The notes beneath the pieces are model-generated. The model did not search any database. It worked only from the letters and a program-made list of their open reading frames with translations, and was not told where the DNA came from. A stretch of DNA of 64,000 nucleotides from Aselliscus stoliczkanus. Taxonomy: Eukaryota > Chordata > Mammalia > Chiroptera > Hipposideridae. The stretch lies in NCBI GenBank assembly GCA_033961575.1, contig CM066728.1, forward strand, positions 32,798,352 to 32,862,351, in the 5' to 3' direction. A program made the translations under genes and the position numbers. This document shows positions 25,011 to 39,400 of this stretch, piece by piece (positions within the stretch are counted from its first letter, which is position 1; every line of letters begins with the position of its first letter).

Positions 25011-27401
25011 GTAAACCGACGAGGGCTGGAGCCTCTGGGAGGCGGTGTGGGCCCGAGGGGGCTGCAGGCCCCGGAGGCGGAACGGGGCCCGCGGCCCTGG
25101 CGGAACAGGTGTCCCCGCAGCGCGGCCTCGGAGGCGGGAGGCGCGGGGCTGCCGCCCTCAGCTCGGGGCCAGGCCCACGCCCGGCGTTCCGCTTTGTGTG
25201 CGTGTGCTTTTCACTGCTTTTGCAAAGCCACCTCCGTGTCGCTTTGGAGTTGAGGACGCCCTGGGTGGAAATCCTGGCTCTCCCGCTCCGTAGTCGGGTT
25301 TTAGGAACATACTTAACCTCTTGATGACTCAGTTTTTTCCGTGAAAAAATTGGAGCTGATGTATGCACCTTTCCGAGCCGCAGGCAGTCTTGTCTGGGAA
25401 GTCCGTGCAACAAGGCTGGGCTGCAGAGAGATCCGAGTAATTGGTGGCTGCTCTGTTGTGCCTGCGCTGGGAACCCAAGGAGGAATCAAATATGGGGTAG
25501 TCTGAGGAAGATGTGTTTGCAGAGGTCCTGTAGGGACCAGAGGATCCCTCAAGGAGAGTGGTTGGATCCAGCTGTTTGGGTCAATTATCCTGACGCCTCT
25601 CATTCTCTCACAGCCTACGCCTAAAGCACGGGCAATTCCTGTCTGTTCTTCCTTCCGAATGAATCCAGGATCCCACTCCTCTCATCACTTCCAGTGCTGC
25701 TACCCTTGTCCGCACCATCACGTCTCCCCTGGCTGAACTGCTGCCCTCATTGGTTTCTGTACTTCCGCTCTTGCCTTCCTCATAAATATTCTCAGTACCC
25801 AGGGCGATTCAGTCCAGTAATGGCACTCCTGCTCAGAAGCCTCCCAGTGGTTTTTATCTCACTCAGCGTGAAAGCCAAACATCCTTTCCACGGTCTCCAG
25901 AGCCCGTGAGCTGATCTCACACCCCACTGTCACCTCAATTCCAGTGTCCTGCTCTGAGCCTGCTGCAGCCATGCTGGTGTCTTGGTGGTCTCTCCCACAT
26001 GCCAAGCACTCTCCTAGCTCAGGAGCTTTGCACTTGCTCTTCCCTCTGCTTGGAAGGCTCTTTCCCATGGTTAGCACTGTCACTGCCTTCAGATAACTTT
26101 GTTCAAATGCCGTCAGCTTAACGATTCTTTCCGTGACCTCGTCAAACTGAATCCCCGTACCCAGCACACCCTGCCCTCTTTTCTGGTTTTCTTTTTCTCC
26201 ATAGCGTTTATGACCATATGATATATTACATATTTCAAACCTATTTTTAAAGTGTCTTTCTCCATCCACCACCCACACTTGGGAATGTAAACTCTATGAG
26301 GGCAGACACGTTTGCAAGTTTTATTCGCTATTGTATTCCCAGCCCCAAGAACTGTGCCTGTTTAGGCCTGGGACATATAATGGTAGGTACTCACTGAATA
26401 TTTGTGGGTGAGTCCAAACCAGAAGGAAGGCTGTTGTGAGCTGAGGATAGTTTCATTATTTTTCTTCTTTTATTTATATAAATTCAAGAAATTCCACCTC
26501 AGATAAATTTTCTCACACATCCTCCATAATTCTCTTTATTCAAACTCTGGCCCAAATGTCTCAGGAAAAAATATAAAATATGTATAAATATATAATATGT
26601 AAAATATTTTTAAACACTTTAAAAATATTTTTTAGGGCTGGGCGAGTGGCGCGGTGGTTAAGCGCTGGCTTGTGGGGCCGGCGGCCCCGGTTCGGGTCCC
26701 ACATATGAGGGCCAGTGACACTGTTCTCAAAAAAAAAAAAAAAATACGTTTTAAATGTAGGACCCTAGTGGTTTAGCCATCTTGCTGGCTTTCTCCATGA
26801 AACCTTTCCAGGTTACTCTAGTTCAAAGTGATTTCTTCTCTAGATGCTTATAATCATGTTTGACTTCCTGATTTGTATGTCTCATAAGTTGCCTAATATT
26901 GTTATTGATGCACACTTTTATCACTCCACTATGGTGATTGTCAGAGATTTGCCTTCCTAGGGTTGGATCACAAGCACCTTTTCAAATATTGTATCAACCT
27001 GTCCTGACATTTAGCAATGTCTGGAGACATTTTTGGTTGTCACAACTGTGCAGGGATCCCGGGGAGTTTGTTTTCCACTAGCATCTAGTGGGTAGAGGCC
27101 AAAGAACAGACTCCCACAACAAAAGAATTACCTGGTCCAAAATATTAATAATACTGAGGTTGAGGCACCCTGCTTTGTACCCTTTCACTACTTTAGGGAG
27201 GGCAGAGCCTTGTAGTTGACAATCTCAGCAGTAATGGGGTAGAATTCCTCAGGGGTGTTTGTGTTTTTTAAAAAGAAATCAGAATCTTTGCTCTACCATA
27301 TTGTGATTCTTGAGTTTAACTATGTGATATCTATCTTTGTACTTCCTCCAACATACACATTCACACACACACACACATTCACACACACACACATTCACAC
27401 A

Positions 27402-27434
<33 letters not shown>

Positions 27435-30400
27435 CTATATGCTAAAATTCAATACCCTAATACTGAACTTGAATATGTGTCATCTGATTACATAAATGAA
27501 TATTCCTATTGACTCTAACAGTAAAACCAACTGTGTTCTTAAAAAGAAATAGTTCTCCAGATGACAACCTTGTGATATTAGAGATGTCTGCCAAAATATC
27601 TAAAGTTTCTGTTTTAGTCTTCTAGGGTTTCTATAACTCTGTGGCTTAAATAACAGAAATTTTACTTTTTTATAGTTTTGGAGTCTGTGGGAAGTTCAAG
27701 ATCAAGGTGCAGTCAGGGTTGGTTTCTGGGGAGACCTCTCTTTCTCGCTTGTGGACAGCCACCTTCTTGCTGTGTCCTTACATGCCCTTTCCTCTGTGCG
27801 TATGTGGGAGGGAAGGGGGGAGGAAATTGCTGGTGTCTCTTCCTCTTCTTATTAGGACACCAGTCCTATTGGATTAGGACCCCATCCTCATGACCTCATT
27901 TAACCTTAATTACCTTCTTAAAGGCTCTATCACCAAATATAGTCACAAAGGAAATTAGGGCTTCAATATACGAATTTGGGGGGGGGGATGTAATTCAGTC
28001 CATAATAGTTTCCTTGAGTTATTTGGAGGTAATCATCTTTGAAGGTTTAGAACTATTTTATATTGTATTTTATCCTACAAGCTCTATAAGGTGTGGAATT
28101 TCATAAAATTCTTACCCACTATGAAAAGTAATAATGTACCCTATCTATACTTTTAAATATTTGTATATTATTTGTTCATAATCCCTGTTAGCCATTACTT
28201 TTCAAGACTAAAAACTGCAAATCTCTATCCTCCTCTCAAATGCCATTCCCCTCTTGATCATTTTAGCTGTTGAGTTATGACTTTTTTTGAAGTATCTCTA
28301 ACAGTATCACACTAGTGTATGTTTTGCTTTTATGCCAGGAAAAGGCTTTGTCTTCTGTTTATTTTGTTTGTAGTGACCTCTGTGATGGCCTGTATTTTAT
28401 AGCACTTGGCTGCCTGGACTAGTCCCTCAGTAATAACTACATTCCTTGTGTGACTTTAAATAATTCTCAAAACCGATCTGCTCTAGAAGATCGCACACAT
28501 GCAAAGGACTGTATGTAGATAAAGAATGTGCACCACCCCCACCAAGGATAGTCACATCGTAACACCCAGTGCCAGTGAATATTTGACCTTACATGATAAA
28601 AGGGACTTTGCAGATGTGATTAAATTAAGGATCTTGAGATGAGGAGGTTATCCTGTATTATCTGGTGGGCCAGTGTATTTCACAAAAGTCCTTAAAGAGG
28701 AAGGCAGGAATATCAGAGCCAGTGGTAGGAGATGTGATGATGGAAGCAAGAGGATAAAGTGATGTAAGGAAGGGGCCATAAGCCAAGGAATTAAGGTGGC
28801 CTGTAAAAGCTGAAAAAAAGGTAAGGAAGTGGGTTCTACCCAGAAGCCTCCAAAAAGAATGCAATCCTGCCAACATCTTAATTTTAGACTTAACCTCCAG
28901 AATTGTAAAAAAATAAATTTGTGTTTCTTAAGCCACTAAGTTTGTTGTAAAATGATTTGTAGTAAGTTTGTTATAGTAGCAACAGGAAACTAATACACCA
29001 GAGAAGACCTGAAAAGTCCTAAGATCTTATCTTTGGTTGACCTAGAAACTCTGTGCAAGCAGGAAGTGAAGGCTAAGGTAATGTTGTAAACTGTTTGCCC
29101 GTGTTGAAGGTATGCCGCAGCACACACACAGACCCCTCAGCAAGCCTGGGAGGCTTATTGCTTCAAGATACCTAAGACAATCTCCAGAAAAGTGACTAAA
29201 CAAACAGCAGCAGCAATAAACCTTGGGAGGAGAGAATCTCATTTTCAGAGTTGACACATTATATTATCTAAATTGTCCAGTTTTTAACAGAAAAATTATG
29301 AGATACGCAAAAAAAACAAGAAAATATGGTCCACACACAGGAGAATTTTTTTTTAAGGTAGTAAAAAGAAACTGTTCCTCAGGAAGACTAGATGTTGGAC
29401 ATAATAGACAAAGACTTTAAATAACCTATTTTCGTAATATTCAAAAACTAAAGGAAACCATTTCTAGAGAATTAAAAGTGTGGGAATGATGTCTTACCAA
29501 ATAGAAAATATCTATAAAGAGATAAAGATTATAACAAAAGAAATAAATAGAAATTCTGGAGTTAAAAAGTATAATTCATGAACAATTCACTAGAGGGACT
29601 CAAAACTAAATTTGAACTGGCAGAAAAAAGGATCAGTAAACTTGAAGATAGGTCAATTCAGATTATCCAGACTGAGGAACAGAAAGGAAAAAAGAATGAA
29701 GAAAAATGAACAGAGCCTCCGAGACCTGTTAGACACCATTAAACATCATGTATAATGAGAATCCTAGAAGGAAAGGAGACAAAAAAGGGGGAAAGGGAAG
29801 AATATTTGAAGAAATAATGGCTGAAAACTCCCCAAATTTGATGAAAAATATCAATGTATTTGTTGGAACTCAACAAACTCCAAGTAGAATAAACTCAAAG
29901 ACATCCATACCTAGACTCATCATAACCAAACTGTAGAAAGACAAAAACAAAAAATCTTGAAACCACCAACAGAGAAGCAAGCAACAACCACATACAAGGG
30001 ACCCTCAATAAGATTAACAGCTATTATAATTTCTCATCAGAAAACTTGGACCAGACGGCAGTGGAATGACATAGTCAAAATGCTGAAAGAAAAGCACTAT
30101 GAACCATGAATCCAAGTCCGGCAAAATTATTCTCTAAAAATGAAGGAGACTACATCGAACTAAAAAGCTTCTGCACAGCAAAGGAAACCACCAAAATGAA
30201 AAAGCAACCTACTGACTGGGAGAAAATATTTGCAAATAATATATCCAATAAGGGGTTAATATTCAAAATATATAAAGAAGTCATTAATTCAATAGCAAAA
30301 AAACAATCCAATTAAAAAATGGGCAGAGTACCAAATAGGCATTTTTCCAAAAAAGACGTACATATGGCCGACAGGTGCATGAAAAGTTGCTCAACATCAC

Positions 30401-33400
30401 TAATTATCAGGGAAATGCAAATCAAAACTGCAATGAGATACTACCTCACACCAGTGAAAATGGCTATTATCAAATAGATGAGAGGTAATAAATGTTGGCG
30501 AGGATATGGAGGAAAGGGAACCCTTGTGTACTGTTGGTGTGAATGTAAATTGGTGCAGCCACTATGGAAAATAATACAGAGGTTCCCCCCCAAAATTAAA
30601 GGAACTACCATATGATTCAGCAATTACACTTCTGGGTATTTATCCTAAGGAAATGAAAACACCAACTTGAAAAGATGTATGCACCCCCACATTCATGGTA
30701 GCATTATTTACAATAGCCAAGGTATGGACACCACCTAGGTGTCCATCAATGGATGAATGGATAAAATCCTTTGATAAATTCCATTATTGATGTTTTCTCT
30801 CTAGAAAAAAAATCCGCCTTTATCTCTTACCATTTTTTATTGAAAATAAATTTATTTTTGTTTTTTATGCAGAATGATGGCTGTTTTGGTACTTCGGGTG
30901 GAATTCGTGCTTTTCAGCTTCAGAAATGTAAGCAGAAAGTTAATCGAACTAGGAAAGCAGATTTTATAAGCACAGCACAAAAATTTAAAAATCAGTAAGT
31001 ATAATAATATTGTCAAATAACATTAGTAGCTATTTTATTCTGAACAATGTAAAGTTAATTCTACATCACCCTATCCAATTCCACATTAAGTTACAAAATT
31101 TCAGTCACTAGCCTTTCAAATATAAAATGAGTAAGGTGGGAAGTGTGAGGCAAATGATAGTAGACTATTTAATTTAATTTTAAGTGCAGTTATTTAAATT
31201 TTATTTATTTTTACCATTTTGAAACAGTATATTTCAAGGGAAACAAAGCAGTTATTTCTTAAGCTCTCATATATAAAATATTGAGTACATTTTAACTTAG
31301 CAAGGTACGCACTTGGTAAATATTTTTGAGTGAGTGATTAACTCTAAGGAAAAGTCTATATCCTTGTTGTTTTTTTTTCTTGAAATGATGTTTTAATTGG
31401 TCTCCTTCCCTTGGTCTCTGCCCCTTTCAGATCCATCCTGCACACTATTACTAGATTAATTGAGAAATTTTAATTTGTAGCTTATATGTATTTGTTCTTT
31501 AAATAACCAGTGATATTTATTGAATGTTCAGTGTTGTCACCAGCTCCATGATGCGATAAATATTGTGAGGAAAGATACAAGATAAGAACTCCAAGCACCC
31601 AACCCTACCCTATAGAGAGCTTTATCAAAAACTGCTTTGAATTTATACAGTATCAGATTGCTAAGGAACCAAGAGAAAAGGATCCTTTTGTAAGAAATGG
31701 TCTCTGGACCAGAATTAGTGGCAGTTGTCTGTTTAGAAAAAGGTATATTGTTTGAATTTTGAAAAGTTATACCATATTGTAGTTTTGGGAGACTGAAATC
31801 TCACTCCATTTGTGTAATACTTCAGTATTTTTAATACTCAGAATTTGAGAGAATACAAATTTATTTTCTTTGATTTCCAAAATGCGTTACTTTAGATAGA
31901 GCCGGACTCAAGGTTAGGGGTTTTGGTTTATGTTTCTCTTTAAATAGGGTAATCCACCAAGCATTTTATGTTCATATATAGCAAACCAGTAGATTATGCT
32001 AGTGTAGATACTTGATCTACCAGTATGTGTTGGTTTTTACATCTCTGATGAGGCTTTCTGCATCTGTTACAAGGTTTTGGAAAAACTCATTGGAAGAATA
32101 TTAGAAAAATTCATTGTAAGACTCTTTCTATCCAACAATTACAAATACAAAGAAAAAATAACACAATTTGTAACGTAAGTCTGTTTTATTTTCAGAATAG
32201 GCAATACATTCATGTGGTTGAAAAAACAATACATATCAAAGGGTAGAAAGTGTGAGGTCTCTGTTTCACCTATACCCCCTGCCTCCCACATCCCCTCCCC
32301 TCAGACAATCACTATTTTTAGTTTCTTATGTAACCTACCAGAGATATTTTATAATATGTGCATATAAGGAAATAAAACTACATATTCACATTTTTTCTTT
32401 TTTATATAAATGATAGCATCTGTACATACTGTTCTGGATTTTTTTTTTAAGAGTATATCTTAGATACTAAGGAACTGTTGATCCTCAGGCATGATAATGG
32501 CACTGTAGTTAATGTAAATCAAATATCCATAATCTCTAGAGATGCACACTGAAATATGTTGGAGTGAAATTACATAATGTAATGGATTTACTTTAGAATA
32601 CTTAAGCAAAAAAGCAAAAGGAAAAAGAAAAGAAAGAAAGATAGATGAACCAAGAGAAGAAAAAGAGAGGCAAGGCTGTTGAATCAGGGTGATACAAGGG
32701 GAATACCTTCATGATATTGAAGGTTTACAAAGGGAGTCAATTTACCATTCTCTACTTTTGGGTACAGTTATCATTTTCATATCTTGGAGATCTTTCCCTA
32801 TCGGTACATAGAACATAGGACCACTGCATTGTATGCCAGTGTATGACATTCTTTTTTCTTTTGTTTTTTTTTTGTTTGTTTTTTTTAGAGGGCAGTGTCA
32901 CTGGCCCTCATATGTGAGATCCGAACTGGGGCGCTGGCGTCCCAGGCCAACTCTTAACCACCGCACCACTCGGCTGGCCCTGTATTCCAGTGTATGAATG
33001 TACCATCGTTTATTTAACTTGCCGTTTAGTGGTAGACACTTAACATTAATTCAACCTTTCATTGTAATAAATAATGCTGCAGTTAATTGCAGTATCCACA
33101 TAGGCCCACATCATTTTGCATATGTGTTTCTTTAGGAAAAATTCCGAAACACTGATCAAAGGTATATGAATGTGCAAATATGGTAAATACTGCCAAATTG
33201 TCCTCCATGGGCAATTTATGATTTCACCAGCAATGAGAGGACCTCTTTCCCCACAGTTTTCTCATCAGAATATGTTATTTAAACTTATGGGTTTTTGCCA
33301 GTCTGATTTTTGTACAGTGTTACCACGGTTTAGTTTAAATTTCTATTTCTCTTATTGTGAATGAGGTTGAACATCTTTTCATATGTTTGGCAGTTTGTTT

Positions 33401-36400
33401 CCATTATACGTTTTGAATGTCTTTGTAGGTTAATAGTTCTTATCCACGAATGGCAAAATGTAACTTACTGTCATAGCATATCCTGTGTCAGTGATAGAAA
33501 TTTCTATTTGATCAAAGTAATTTTTGCCCACCAACCATAGCCTACATGGGCTACCCAGTTGTCAGCACAGACTCCAGTAGCTACCCTCAATCCATTAGAG
33601 TTGACCTACAGACTGAAATCTGTTTGACATCTCTATTCTACCCTTTGCTTCATCTCCCAAACACAAGTGCCCCTTTGGGGCAGCCAGGTAGGCCTGGAGC
33701 ATTCTTATCTATTTTCCCTGGTATGCCTTATAAATATCAAATTTTTCTCTGTGTGTGCCAAAGTGAAAAGGATTAGGAATTTTACCTTAGTTACCTCTCA
33801 GGTTGTATGAAATTAAGTCAAAGACACTGCACCATTCCTTCAATACAGTATTAGTGGAGAAGTATTCATATTAATTTCCATTCTGGAAGAAAGAAAACAG
33901 GTGTTGAGAAAATAAATTTCTTTGTCCAACCAAAAAAGTTTCTTGCTAGTACAGTATTTGTTTTATTTTACCACAGTTTCAAACTAACATTAGACTTTCT
34001 TACTGGAAGATGGACTAAATCCGAAGAAGTTTTGAAGTAAATGTAGACGATATCCTTTAAATATACTACAGTGTTTGTCTTCATTGATTATTTGCCTCTT
34101 GAAGTTTTTGTTTTATTAATAATATTAATAACTTGTATTTCCTTAGTACATTTTTATAGTATAAAGATCCCTCATATATATTATGTCATATAATGTTAAT
34201 CAACCCTGTTGGGTTGTGTAGAGAGCTGTTATTATTCACATGTGAGTAATGAGGAGGTTCATACCAGGAAAGGGTAAATGTCCTGGTTCAGATTGCAAAG
34301 TTAATATCTCCTATTGAAAGCAGCCATCAACAGTGATGTTGGCCATTTTCAGGCCACAGTGAGACTGAGTTGGAAATAATAGCCAAAGGCTTATGTATTT
34401 TCAAAGCAAGTTTATTCCTGCATGTTCTTAAATTAACATTTTATAATTTAAATAACAATTCAAATTACTTGTGATTTTAGTTGAACTTAACTCTTTTCTA
34501 ACTACTGTTTTGACTTCTTAACCTTATTATTCAAGTAATTATATTTTGACTCCTTAGATGAATTAATTCAAATATAAAGTACTGATTATTATGAGTACCT
34601 TCATATTTTAAACAATTAAAAATGTGTTTAAGTCATATTTCTACCATTTGTTTCTTTTCCTAAAGAGTTATTAACATAGAAAAAGATATACACAGTCATT
34701 TCTACAACCAAAAAAGTGACTTCAGAATTGAGTATAGCATGCTGGAAGAATTGGAAAATAAATTGATTAACAGCAGGAAAACAGAAAGTAAGTTGAGTTC
34801 ATGATGAACAAAATCTATTGAGTGATATAAAGTTGTAGTTTTGCTCTGCACTTTGTATTTGTGCTTTGACTGTTATATTATCTATCAAGGTACTTTCTAC
34901 TAAAGTAATGAGTGTCATTTAGAGATATGTATTTATTTTTTCAGCTCACTGTTTAGTGATTCGAACTGGATTGTTTTCTATATGTATTTCTTCCAATTTA
35001 ATAGGAAAAAGAGGAATTTTGGTTTGGGGTTGACAAACCAGTTAATGTTATTAGAATTTCTTAAGGAGAAACTGATTCCTGGGCTATGTGATCGTAGCTC
35101 ATCGCCCTCGTATAGTTCACTGAGATCTGGACTAAGTAAATATCAACAGATTCAGAACCTGTGATTGATAGTAATATGAAGTGATCAGATCACATAATTG
35201 CTTAAACCTGAGTTTCCTTGTTGGCGATGTAAAACCTACCTCATAGGAGATGTCCTGTGCATCCCATGAGATATTATATGAGAAAGTGCCTTATAGATTG
35301 TACAAAAAATGTTTTATTGTTTGCTATGACTATCATTGTTAATAGTGTACTAAATGTTGGACTTAAAAAAGAATTCTACAAGAATACCTTATTTCACTTT
35401 AGAGTAGATTTTATATGTTGAAAAAATGTTATAATAAAAAAACTTTAGCATTGTTTAAAGGAAAAGTAATAGTTATCAACTAACTAAGCTTTATAAAGTA
35501 TTGACTTATATAGAGATTATACTGCTTATGGTAATCCTGTATAGCCAATTAAGAGAAATTCTTGATAAGTTTTTTTCTTTCAGAATATAAGATTGCACTG
35601 TTTTAAAAAGTCATCTTTTGTCAGCTAGTAGCAGAATCATTCTCCCTCTTCTGTTTGAGTGACAACAGGACCTAAATAAAAACCAAATTTTCAGTTTTCT
35701 CTTCTTTGATTCATAGAGAAATCTAAACAGCTCTAGTTTAATGCTTCTTAGTTTCCCTCAGTTCTTTTGTAGACAACTGGGAGGCTGGTCTTGTTATCTC
35801 TCGATCACACCAGTAAGTATAGTGTCTCCATTCTCCGCATTTTAAGTCACTTGATTTCTCTTTTTTTTTTATTAAGATTTTATTGGGGAATTGGGGGAGG
35901 GGAACAGTGTTGGGGAAGGAGAACAGTGTTGGGAATTTGGGGAAGGGGAACAGCCAAGTTGTCCTTCAGTGTTAGTTGTGGAGGGCTCAGCTAGCTTAGC
36001 TCCAAGTCCAGTTGCCATCCAGCCACCCATCGGCAACTCCCGGCCACGCAGCTCAAGGTGTTCTGTTTAAACTTAGTCGCAGTTGGGCATAGCCCACCAT
36101 TCCATGTGGGAGTTGAACCGGAAACCTTGTTGTTTGGAGCACATGCTGAGCCATCCTGCCACCTGTTGGCAGTCCAGCAGCAGCTCAGCTCAGACGCAGC
36201 TTACTGACCCCTGTGGGAGCTCGCGCTCTTAACCAACTGAGCCACTCCGCTGGCCCCTGATTTTCTCTTTTTTAAGGCATCTTTATTTTTATATTTTTCT
36301 TTTGGTTCTGTACTTTTGCCTCTCTTTGTTCACCTTTGTATTCATCTTATCTAGGAGAGGAAGGAATGCACTGTCTTAGTATAAGGATATAAAAGCTTCC

Positions 36401-39400
36401 TCTCCCCATATTACAGCTAGAAGTAGTAAATACCTTTTCCTTCTCCCAAGTATCATGACACAACTTTTTTTTTTTTTTTGAAGGCAGTGTCACTGGCCCT
36501 CACATGTGGGACCCGAACCGGGGCCGCTGGCTTCCCAAGCCAGCTCTTAACCACCGTGCCACTCGGCCGGCCCCTCATGACACAACTTTAGCCTGCATTT
36601 GTGCAATAATGTACTTGAATGGTTTGCCTGTACAGAGTGATTCCAAATGAATAAATGAAAGATCACTTGTCTTTTAATGGTATCACTTGTAGCTGATCAA
36701 ACTATAGAAGAAACAAAACAACAAAAAACACTTTTCTAATTACTTTACTAGCGAAGTTTTTTGACCTAAATTTCCAACAGTGTTTAAGATCCTTTAAAAT
36801 ACATTAGATAAAGTTTCTGCTTTTATGGAACTCTTGAATTTTAATTAAAAAAATAACAAGCCAAAGTCACATACACATTTTTGAGGTTTGTTTTGGCACT
36901 GGCTCCAGGCCTATAGGTAAACTTAAAAAAAAATGCTTTAAGGACTTTTGGACACAGCTGTTTGGTGCTTTGTGCTCATTTATAAAAAAGTTCAAAAAAA
37001 AAATGGGGCATAAATAAAGTAACCAAAGATGATAAAATAATATTCCTATTATATATATTATACAAATATATACATATGTATGAATATAAATATGCATATA
37101 TCAGGTTAGCCTAATTAAATAAATATTAAAATAAGATTATTCCTTTTGAAAGAAGAACCCAGTCTTTCTCCTTCTGATACAGAACAGCTGAAAATATCTT
37201 TGAGACCCTCCTCTGTTTTTCAGGCTTTTATTGTGGGCCTCACATTTTCAGGCTGGTCCTTTGGAAGAGTTCAGCAACCTATAGCTTATATACCACTAAA
37301 TGGCAGCTAACACACCTTGTCAAGGTCATGACATTGACACCAGTGTGTATTACTGGCTCCCATCTTAGAGGAGGTGGTCAGATGGAATTAATTCTCATTA
37401 GGAAGTTTATCAGTGTTCACAGAATTAATACTGGCTAGACAGTTTTAATATTCCAACAACAGAGCTGAGATCTATTCAAATTCTGTTTCCATAAATTATA
37501 ACAAATCGGAAAGAAAAAACTGGAGAACAAAACATGACTAAGCCTAAGCTGCTAATCTATGTATTGAAAACAGTGTCCAACAATTCAATCTCCACAGAGT
37601 AAAAAAAAGAGAGACGTTTCCTTAACAGATGTTATATTAAGATTTAACCCATTGTGCTATTAAATACTGGAGGAAATTGAGAGATGCTTTATTTATAGCA
37701 AGGGTACTTAAAACGTTCAGGCTGTTTGACACTTATAAATAATCATCTTTTGTTCATTATTGAATTTCTCTTGGCTATCGTTTACTAAGTGATGGTGATC
37801 AGTCTTATTTGTAGAATCCTGAATTATAAATGCATTTGTCAGAATTATCTTTGCTATCATTTACCAAGTGATGGTGATCAGTCTTATGTGTAGAGTCCTG
37901 AATTATAAATGTATTTGTCACAGAATTATTTTAAAGTACATACTTCTTTCTTATAGGAGCAAAAATCCAGCAACAATTGGCTAAAATACATAGCAATGTA
38001 AAGAATCTTCAGCATCAGTTAAAAAATGTGAAGCCTACGCCTGATTGTAAGTAAATTTCAAATTTATATTCTTTCTTATGTATTAGTATTGTTAGGAAAA
38101 TTTATACTTTTCTAGTAAGAATGTATCTATTTGGTATTAATGGAGCTAAGCCCTACTTTATTGGTTAGAAATTGATAAGAATACATTGGAGAACTATACT
38201 ACGTGTGTGGGGGTGTGTGTGTGTGTGTGTGACATACATATGATAGGGAAAGTTAACCACAACATTTTGTTAAATAAAAGCTGCAAGTCACCAAATGGTA
38301 TGTGTAATATGGAAACTTTTCTGTAAACAATATTTCATATGTGTGCATAAGAAAAAAATCCCTAATCAGAAAAAAAACTGTAGTCATAAAAATTAGCTTT
38401 TAAAAGCACATTTTTCCTATCATTTAGGCAAAGAAATGTTTTTAAATTAAGGGAACATTCCATTTTTCCCAATATTTAATTTTTAGTCATACTGAAATAT
38501 GACATAATTTTTCCCTGTTTTTTTACAGTTGTTGAAAAGCTCAGAGAAATGATGGAAGAAATTGAAAATGCAATTAACACTTTTAAGGAAGAGCAGAGGT
38601 TGATGTATGTTTTAAATGTACTTTGGATTGGGGCCATTGGCTTAAACACCACTGATCAGGTTTTCCCCATGACTACTCGGAGCTCTAACATGCTCTGTTG
38701 TTTTGAGAATCTCTAAGGATTAAGTTTGTTTTTCCCATGTTTACCTGCCCAGTGCACCCTTTGGGTGTGGATTGGGTGAGATTTCACAGGGCTGGTATTC
38801 CTGAGAACACACTTTGGGAACTGTAGTATCAGGCTATGCTGAAAGGAGAGTATTCAGACTTTTATTTTGGAGACTGTGGTAACTGGAAAACATACATAGG
38901 CAGGGAATCACCAAGGAAAAGGGTCTGGAACTGTGGCTAGGAGAAACCTTGAAGGAACAAGAAAGATAAGCCAGACTAAAGGGGCTAAAAGATAGTCCCT
39001 AGTTGTCACCAGGGTGCCATTGGCAAGAGCAGAGACTCTCCCTGTGGTGTTTCCAAGGTCAGCATCAAGTGAAGGGTAAGGTATTCATCACAGGAAAGCG
39101 GATTCCAATTTTATATGAGAAAGAGCTTTCTAGAAATTATAAAAGTATCTGATTTGGCCTGTCAGGAATTCCCAAGGAAGGACAGTTAAATGAGGTTTGG
39201 TTAACAAAAACTGCATGGGCTGCATTCACTTTGGTGCAGTTACTTTGCTAAGGCTTGACTTACTAAATGTCATGTAATTTCTTCCTCCTCCTGGGTCTGT
39301 GGGGCCTGGAAAGTTTGCATGGTTGGTTTAACAGCTCTCTGTCGAAATGAGAAAATCATTTAATCAGGGTAAATTGGATTTGGGATGAGCAAAGGAGCCT

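Larger units (their letters stand above)
24690..25250. promoter_or_regulatory. CCDC112: CpG island promoter of CCDC112
   Basis: The sequence is very GC-rich and full of CpG, in sharp contrast to its surroundings, and it covers the 5' UTR, exon 1 and start of intron 1 of CCDC112. No TATA box is visible. GC boxes (CCCCGCCCC) cluster at 24,720-24,773. This fits a housekeeping-type, Sp1-family-driven promoter with dispersed start sites, inferred from composition. Confidence 0.85.
25011..30872. other. CCDC112 intron 1
   Basis: 5.86 kb intron. Apart from the end of the CpG island it is made almost wholly of old repeats: L2, a SINE, a hAT relic, a (CA)n run, two LTR-like relics and a decayed L1 that stops about 100 bp before exon 2. 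Confidence 0.9.
30995..34665. other. CCDC112 intron 2
   Basis: 3.67 kb intron. It holds an old L1 3' region at about 32,190-33,460, interrupted by a SINE. The rest is unassigned AT-rich sequence. Confidence 0.9.
34788..37956. other. CCDC112 intron 3
   Basis: 3.17 kb intron with two SINEs and an 80-bp tandem duplication that ends 26 bp before exon 4. Otherwise unassigned. Confidence 0.9.

Noticed and set aside
24690..25250. Bidirectional promoter driving an upstream antisense gene
   Set aside because: No exon or conserved frame was seen on the minus strand upstream of CCDC112; CpG-rich DNA alone is not enough evidence.
24472..25413. 313-codon minus-strand frame and overlapping long plus-strand frames in the CCDC112 CpG island
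   Set aside because: Pro/Ala/Arg-rich translation of GC-rich DNA with no family resemblance; the only supported product is CCDC112 exon 1. Stop codons are simply rare in such sequence.
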